Positions 60,508 through 64,000 of a stretch of DNA of 64,000 nt are shown one piece after another. Position 1 is the stretch's first letter, and each line of letters starts with the position of its first letter. The translations under genes were made by a program, and so were the position numbers. Source of the stretch: an uncultured Prevotella sp. (lineage in GTDB: Bacteria; Bacteroidota; Bacteroidia; Bacteroidales; Bacteroidaceae); the NCBI GenBank assembly GCA_946405145.1, contig CAMJGE010000002.1, positions 62,001 through 126,000 of the forward strand, written 5' to 3'. The notes under the pieces are model-generated. The model was given only the letters and a program-made list of their open reading frames with translations, had not been told where the DNA came from and searched no databases.

Positions 60508-61467
60508 ATGAATAATCAAATTGTCAAATATAGACCAAAAGTATCTATAATAGTTCCGTTTTATAATTCATCCTGTTATTTAAAACAATGTTTGAATTCA
60601 ATTAAAAATCAAACTTGGGCTGATTTTGAGGTCATTTGTATTGATGATGGGTCTAATGATAATAGCGGTGAAATATGTAGTGATTTTGTGCGAACTGACA
60701 GTCGATTTCATATGTACCGTCAGCCTAATTCAGGAGTGTCTGCCGCTCGGAATTATGGATTAAAAGAAGCTCAAGGCGAGTATGTTTGTTTTGTTGACTC
60801 AGACGACATAGTGGCTCCTCGTTATTTAGAAAGGTTTTTAGAAGTGTCCAATTATAACCAGGGTTTAGCCATTTGTAAATATACCAGGGATATATCAAAT
60901 ATAGATAAAGGATCTTTGGAAACTTCGGTCGTTTCCATAGAAAACTTTATAAATGATATATTTAATGAAAGTATTGTTCATCCGGGAATTTATACGATGT
61001 TATTTAACAAATCCATCATTGACAACATTGATCTTCAGTTTACTATTGGTTGTGTAAGGAATGAGGACACAGAATTTTATGTTAAGTATTTAACCTACGA
61101 AAACAATGTAATAACATTAGATTATAATGGGTATTTTTATAGAGACACTCCGAATTCTGCTGTACATAGATATGATGAAAAATCGTTGACTTTTATTGAG
61201 GCGGATCAAAGAATTACTGATTATTTGAGAAGTAAAGGAATTGTAGACGAGGATAACTTGATAGTCGCTGCAACTGTAGAATTATTCATTTATAAGACGG
61301 CAAGAGCAGGAAACTTAGAGATTTATAATAGAGTTCATGAATTGTATGATGTCCGGACTATGATGAAGATGATGACGAAGCATGCCCGCATGTCGCGAAA
61401 AGGGGTAGCTTTTGTCTATCTTTTACTGGGAAGGTCTTCGTTTTATAAATTATTGTCATTATTATGA
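60508..61467 (+). CDS. Glycosyltransferase family 2
   Basis: 319 residues. VSIIVPFYNSSCYLKQCLNS, ICIDDGSNDNSGEIC, SGVSAARNYGL and VCFVDSDDIVAPRYLE (DxD about 94-98), a standard GT2 of the WcaA/EpsJ type. YTMLFNKSII and RNEDTEFYVKYL complete the family pattern. No membrane anchor. It overlaps the next gene by 4 bp. Confidence 0.87.
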   Translation: MNNQIVKYRPKVSIIVPFYNSSCYLKQCLNSIKNQTWADFEVICIDDGSNDNSGEICSDFVRTDSRFHMYRQPNSGVSAARNYGLKEAQGEYVCFVDSDDIVAPRYLERFLEVSNYNQGLAICKYTRDISNIDKGSLETSVVSIENFINDIFNESIVHPGIYTMLFNKSIIDNIDLQFTIGCVRNEDTEFYVKYLTYENNVITLDYNGYFYRDTPNSAVHRYDEKSLTFIEADQRITDYLRSKGIVDEDNLIVAATVELFIYKTARAGNLEIYNRVHELYDVRTMMKMMTKHARMSRKGVAFVYLLLGRSSFYKLLSLL

Positions 61468-62723
61468 ATTTAGAACAAAAAATTAATTATCAATTGAACA
61501 AATATCCTCGGATTAAAAAAGTCATCAAGCGAGGATATCAATTGACGATGTATGCGATAACCCCTAAGATCAAATCGGAGGGTAATATAAAATGTGTGTC
61601 GCCCAATGATGGGATGGAGTATTTCTTCGGATACTATGACAAGTCTCCTTGGGATGCATCCGGTAGATATATGCTTTGTATGCGAGCCGAAGATACATGG
61701 ACTGAACCTGATCCTAAGACACCTATAGAAATTCTGTTGTTAGACACACTGAACAAGGGCTTTTATCGCAAACTTGCTTCGCCCTTGACATGGAATGTTC
61801 AACAAGGATGTATGGCACAATGGTTAGGTCCTGATTTTAAAAACAGAATCATTTTTAATGACCTAAGGAACGGCAACTATTGTTCCGTCATAATGAATGT
61901 TATTACTGGCTCAGAGAAGATACTTCCTTTGCCTGTTTATACAGTATCTAATGATGGGAAAACAGCTCTCTCGCTTGATTTCTCTCGCTTACACAGTTTG
62001 AGATTGGGGTATGGATATTCTGCATTGTCTGAATCTACCAAAGATGTTGCATTACCTGACACAACTTGTATCTGGAAGATGGATATTGAATCGGGCGAGG
62101 TAAAGGAATTGTTTAAATATACGGACTTCGCCAGATTCCAGCCAAGGCCAGAGATGCAAGTTGTAGGAAGCGTACATAAGGTAAATCATATAATGTTGTC
62201 ACCAAATGGAAAGCGTTTTATGGTGCTCTACCGCTGGTTCGTTGGTAGCAGAAAATATACTCGCCTTATCACTTGTAATGTAGATGGAACAGACATGTAT
62301 GTGTTAAACGATGATGATATGACCAGTCACTGCTATTGGAAAGATGATGAACATATCATTGCCTTTGAAAACAAGAAGGATGGAGGGGCTGGCTATTATT
62401 TGATGAAGGACAAGACGCAGGTGTATCAACACTTGTGGCCGCAGTTGAGCAATGACGGGCATCCTAGTTATTGCCCTACAAACAACAATATGGTGGTAAC
62501 CGACTCTTATCCAAACAGGGCGAGAGTAGCTGATGTGAAGTTGCTCAAAGATACTGATCCAGAGGGGAAGGAGATGAAGGTTATAGCAAAGGTGTTTGCA
62601 CCTTTCAAATATGACAATGACACCCGTTGCGATTTGCATCCACGTTGGAAAAGAGATGGTTCTGCCGTATGTTTTGATAGCGTGTTTGAAGGTCATCGTG
62701 GACTATATATTGTAAATCTTTGA
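61464..62723 (+). CDS. Beta-propeller protein of glycan loci, function unknown
   Basis: 419 residues, no signal peptide. Repeated blades include SPWDASGRYMLCMRAED, LSPNGKRFMVLYRWF, WKDDEHIIAFE and LHPRWKRDGSAVCFDSVFEGHRG, resembling TolB/WD40-like propellers (oligogalacturonate-lyase-type fold). Proteins of this type recur in Bacteroidetes capsule and O-antigen loci, sometimes labelled glycosyltransferase without evidence. The N-terminal 30 residues are basic and amphipathic and may touch the membrane. ATGA overlap with the upstream GT2. Confidence 0.65.
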   Translation: MNLEQKINYQLNKYPRIKKVIKRGYQLTMYAITPKIKSEGNIKCVSPNDGMEYFFGYYDKSPWDASGRYMLCMRAEDTWTEPDPKTPIEILLLDTLNKGFYRKLASPLTWNVQQGCMAQWLGPDFKNRIIFNDLRNGNYCSVIMNVITGSEKILPLPVYTVSNDGKTALSLDFSRLHSLRLGYGYSALSESTKDVALPDTTCIWKMDIESGEVKELFKYTDFARFQPRPEMQVVGSVHKVNHIMLSPNGKRFMVLYRWFVGSRKYTRLITCNVDGTDMYVLNDDDMTSHCYWKDDEHIIAFENKKDGGAGYYLMKDKTQVYQHLWPQLSNDGHPSYCPTNNNMVVTDSYPNRARVADVKLLKDTDPEGKEMKVIAKVFAPFKYDNDTRCDLHPRWKRDGSAVCFDSVFEGHRGLYIVNL

Positions 62724-62726
62724 AAA

Positions 62727-63716
62727 ATGTATAATAAGGAAAAACTACCTTTCGTTTCTGCTCTATTGGTGACAAGAAATGAAAAGGATTATATCAGGAT
62801 GTCATTGATGTCTTTAATAGACCAGACCTATCCAAAAGAGAAGTATGAGATAGTTATTATTGATGGTGGATCAACAGACGGAACTCTTGATATCATACAA
62901 GAATTACAAGACAATTACAACTCGGAGAGTTTTAGTATCAGAGTAGTTCCAAACCCGAAGAAAATACTGGCTACAGGATGGAACATCGGTATTCTGTCTG
63001 CTAAGGGGGAATATGTAGTGCGCATTGATGCACATGCGACGGCAGATAAGGACTTTATTGAGAAAAGTGTAGAAACCATGCAGCGTGTGGATGCTGTTTG
63101 CGTGGGTGGTAAGCTTACATCAAAATCATTGAATGGTGAGGATAATGTCATTTCATACGTTCTTTCATCACCTTTTGGTGTGGGCAATTCTTCATTTAGG
63201 GTATCAGAGGACGAAGGGTATGCTGATACGGCTGTGTATGGTTTGTACAAGAAGGCTATTTTTGAGAAAGCAGGGTATTTTGATGAGAAGATGGTGAGAA
63301 ACCAAGACATCGAAATGCATAGCCGTATCAAGAAAGGTGGAGGAAAATTTTATTTTAATCCAGCAATCAAGAGTACCTATTACACCAGGAACACAGTAAA
63401 GAAGATGCTGAAACAGGCATACGGTAATGGACAGTGGAACATGGTGCTCCTGAAGGGCAGAAGTGGAGCATTGTCAATTCGGCATTTGGTGCCATTTGCT
63501 TTTGTGATTTCTATTTTTGGAGCCGCATTTCTTGGTTTCTTATACCCTGCTTTCTGGTTTCTGGGTATAGCAGTAATACTTTTGCATTTGGGATTGGGCG
63601 TTTATTTTGCTACCAAGAAAACGAAAAAAAGTAATCAGATATTGGCAATGCCATTATTATTTTTCTCGCTCCATATAGCATACGGATTGGGATATATAAG
63701 AGGAATATTTAGTTAA
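62727..63716 (+). CDS. Glycosyltransferase family 2 with C-terminal membrane helices
   Basis: 329 residues. FVSALLVTRNEKDYIRMSL, IIIDGGSTDGTLDII, ATGWNIGILSAKGEYVVRIDAHA, with the metal motif as DAH (about 98). MVRNQDIEMHSRIKKGGG gives the catalytic Asp region. Two or three hydrophobic helices (about 250-320) anchor it. The architecture resembles succinoglycan-type and other integral GT2 enzymes. Base composition returns toward the genome average here. Confidence 0.86.
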   Translation: MYNKEKLPFVSALLVTRNEKDYIRMSLMSLIDQTYPKEKYEIVIIDGGSTDGTLDIIQELQDNYNSESFSIRVVPNPKKILATGWNIGILSAKGEYVVRIDAHATADKDFIEKSVETMQRVDAVCVGGKLTSKSLNGEDNVISYVLSSPFGVGNSSFRVSEDEGYADTAVYGLYKKAIFEKAGYFDEKMVRNQDIEMHSRIKKGGGKFYFNPAIKSTYYTRNTVKKMLKQAYGNGQWNMVLLKGRSGALSIRHLVPFAFVISIFGAAFLGFLYPAFWFLGIAVILLHLGLGVYFATKKTKKSNQILAMPLLFFSLHIAYGLGYIRGIFS

Positions 63717-63728
63717 TTCAATATTACA

Positions 63729-64000
63729 ATGAAGGAAACAAAAATTTGTGTAATCGGATTAGGTTACGTAGGACTGCCTTTGGCACGTCTGTTTTCGACC
63801 AAGTACCCCACAGTGGGATTTGACATGAACCAGAAGCGTTGCGATGCCCTGATGGCAGGTCACGATGCAACTCTGGAAGTGGCTGATGACATTCTTCAGG
63901 ATGCCATTAATAACCATGGATTCATTTGCACCAGCGACATTGAAAAAATTAAGGACTGCAATTTCTATATTGTTGCCGTTCCAACTCCTGTTGATGCAGA
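63729..64000 (+). CDS. UDP-sugar 6-dehydrogenase, 5' part (3' partial)
   Basis: 90 codons are visible before the window ends. MKETKICVIGLGYVGLPLARLF is the NAD-binding start of the UDP-glucose/UDP-ManNAc/UDP-GlcNAc dehydrogenase family, and FDMNQKRCDAL and FYIVAVPTPVDA are diagnostic. The form LGYVGLPLA and the TPVDA ending fit the TviB/WbpA/WecC group rather than Ugd (which has FTPVGE-type endings less often). It would make an N-acetylated uronic acid donor for the glycan. Confidence 0.88.
   Translation, partial: MKETKICVIGLGYVGLPLARLFSTKYPTVGFDMNQKRCDALMAGHDATLEVADDILQDAINNHGFICTSDIEKIKDCNFYIVAVPTPVDA

Noticed and set aside
1..64000. CRISPR array, rRNA operon or Cas genes
   Set aside because: No regularly spaced identical repeats and no rRNA-like stretches were seen on reading the window.

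Overview
The window comes from a Bacteroidales genome, most likely Prevotella or a close relative. Three things support this. Many genes carry the Bacteroidetes -7/-33 promoter (TAnnTTTG, about 20 bp spacer, upstream TTTG or TTG). The first protein ends in a Prevotella-type C-terminal sorting tail. The TamA-like partner of TamB is a lipoprotein, as in TamL of this phylum. Assignments rest on motif reading by eye; no database search was run.

Layout. 1-6.25 kb: end of a secreted protein, an unrecognised two-gene operon, and an accessory block with a VirE_N/DUF3987 primase-like protein (carrying an in-frame dispersed repeat) and a DUF5675 protein, ending at tRNA-Ser. 6.6-25 kb: mostly housekeeping genes on the + strand: mutS2, a small lytic transglycosylase, lemA and an M48 protease, tRNA-fMet, tetR-fabG-rluA-like, a ketosynthase fused to a second KS-like domain, tamB-tamL, a sugar nucleotidyltransferase and nrnA-like. 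25-29 kb: a - strand operon of a membrane-bound CapD/PglF-type dehydratase, a DUF4827 lipoprotein and glmM. 29-30.7 kb: a sparse region with dispersed repeats, two small - strand genes and a tRNA-half-like hairpin.

30.7-64 kb: one long + strand surface-glycan (capsule or O-antigen) locus that runs off the right edge. It carries (i) an apparently complete set for a legionaminic-acid-type nonulosonic acid: LegB, LegC, NeuD/LegH, LegI, LegG, LegF, a PtmE-like CBS-nucleotidyltransferase, a WbpG/PseA-type amidotransferase and two Gfo/Idh dehydrogenases; (ii) a CDP-sugar branch: RfbF, RfbG, then a DRE-TIM aldolase-like enzyme, an acetolactate-synthase-like ThDP enzyme, an SDR and a Dxs-like ThDP enzyme, which suggests a branched or extended-chain sugar; (iii) a GtrA/GtrB/GtrC-like trio; (iv) assembly genes: SGNH esterase, Wzx, a sialyltransferase-like protein, three GT2 enzymes, Wzy, a beta-propeller protein and the start of a UDP-sugar dehydrogenase. 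The 55-61.5 kb part is clearly more AT-rich than the flanks.

Nested insertion sequences split the CDP-sugar branch: an IS4-family element with a broken transposase (35157-38053) is itself interrupted by a compact IS66-family element (35572-36918) with a perfect 8-bp target duplication. The IS66 element encodes an in-frame fusion of an OrfA-like protein to the C-terminal half of its transposase. The best candidate for something new is the three-enzyme carbon-carbon chemistry attached to CDP-glucose dehydration, next to a nonulosonic acid pathway.
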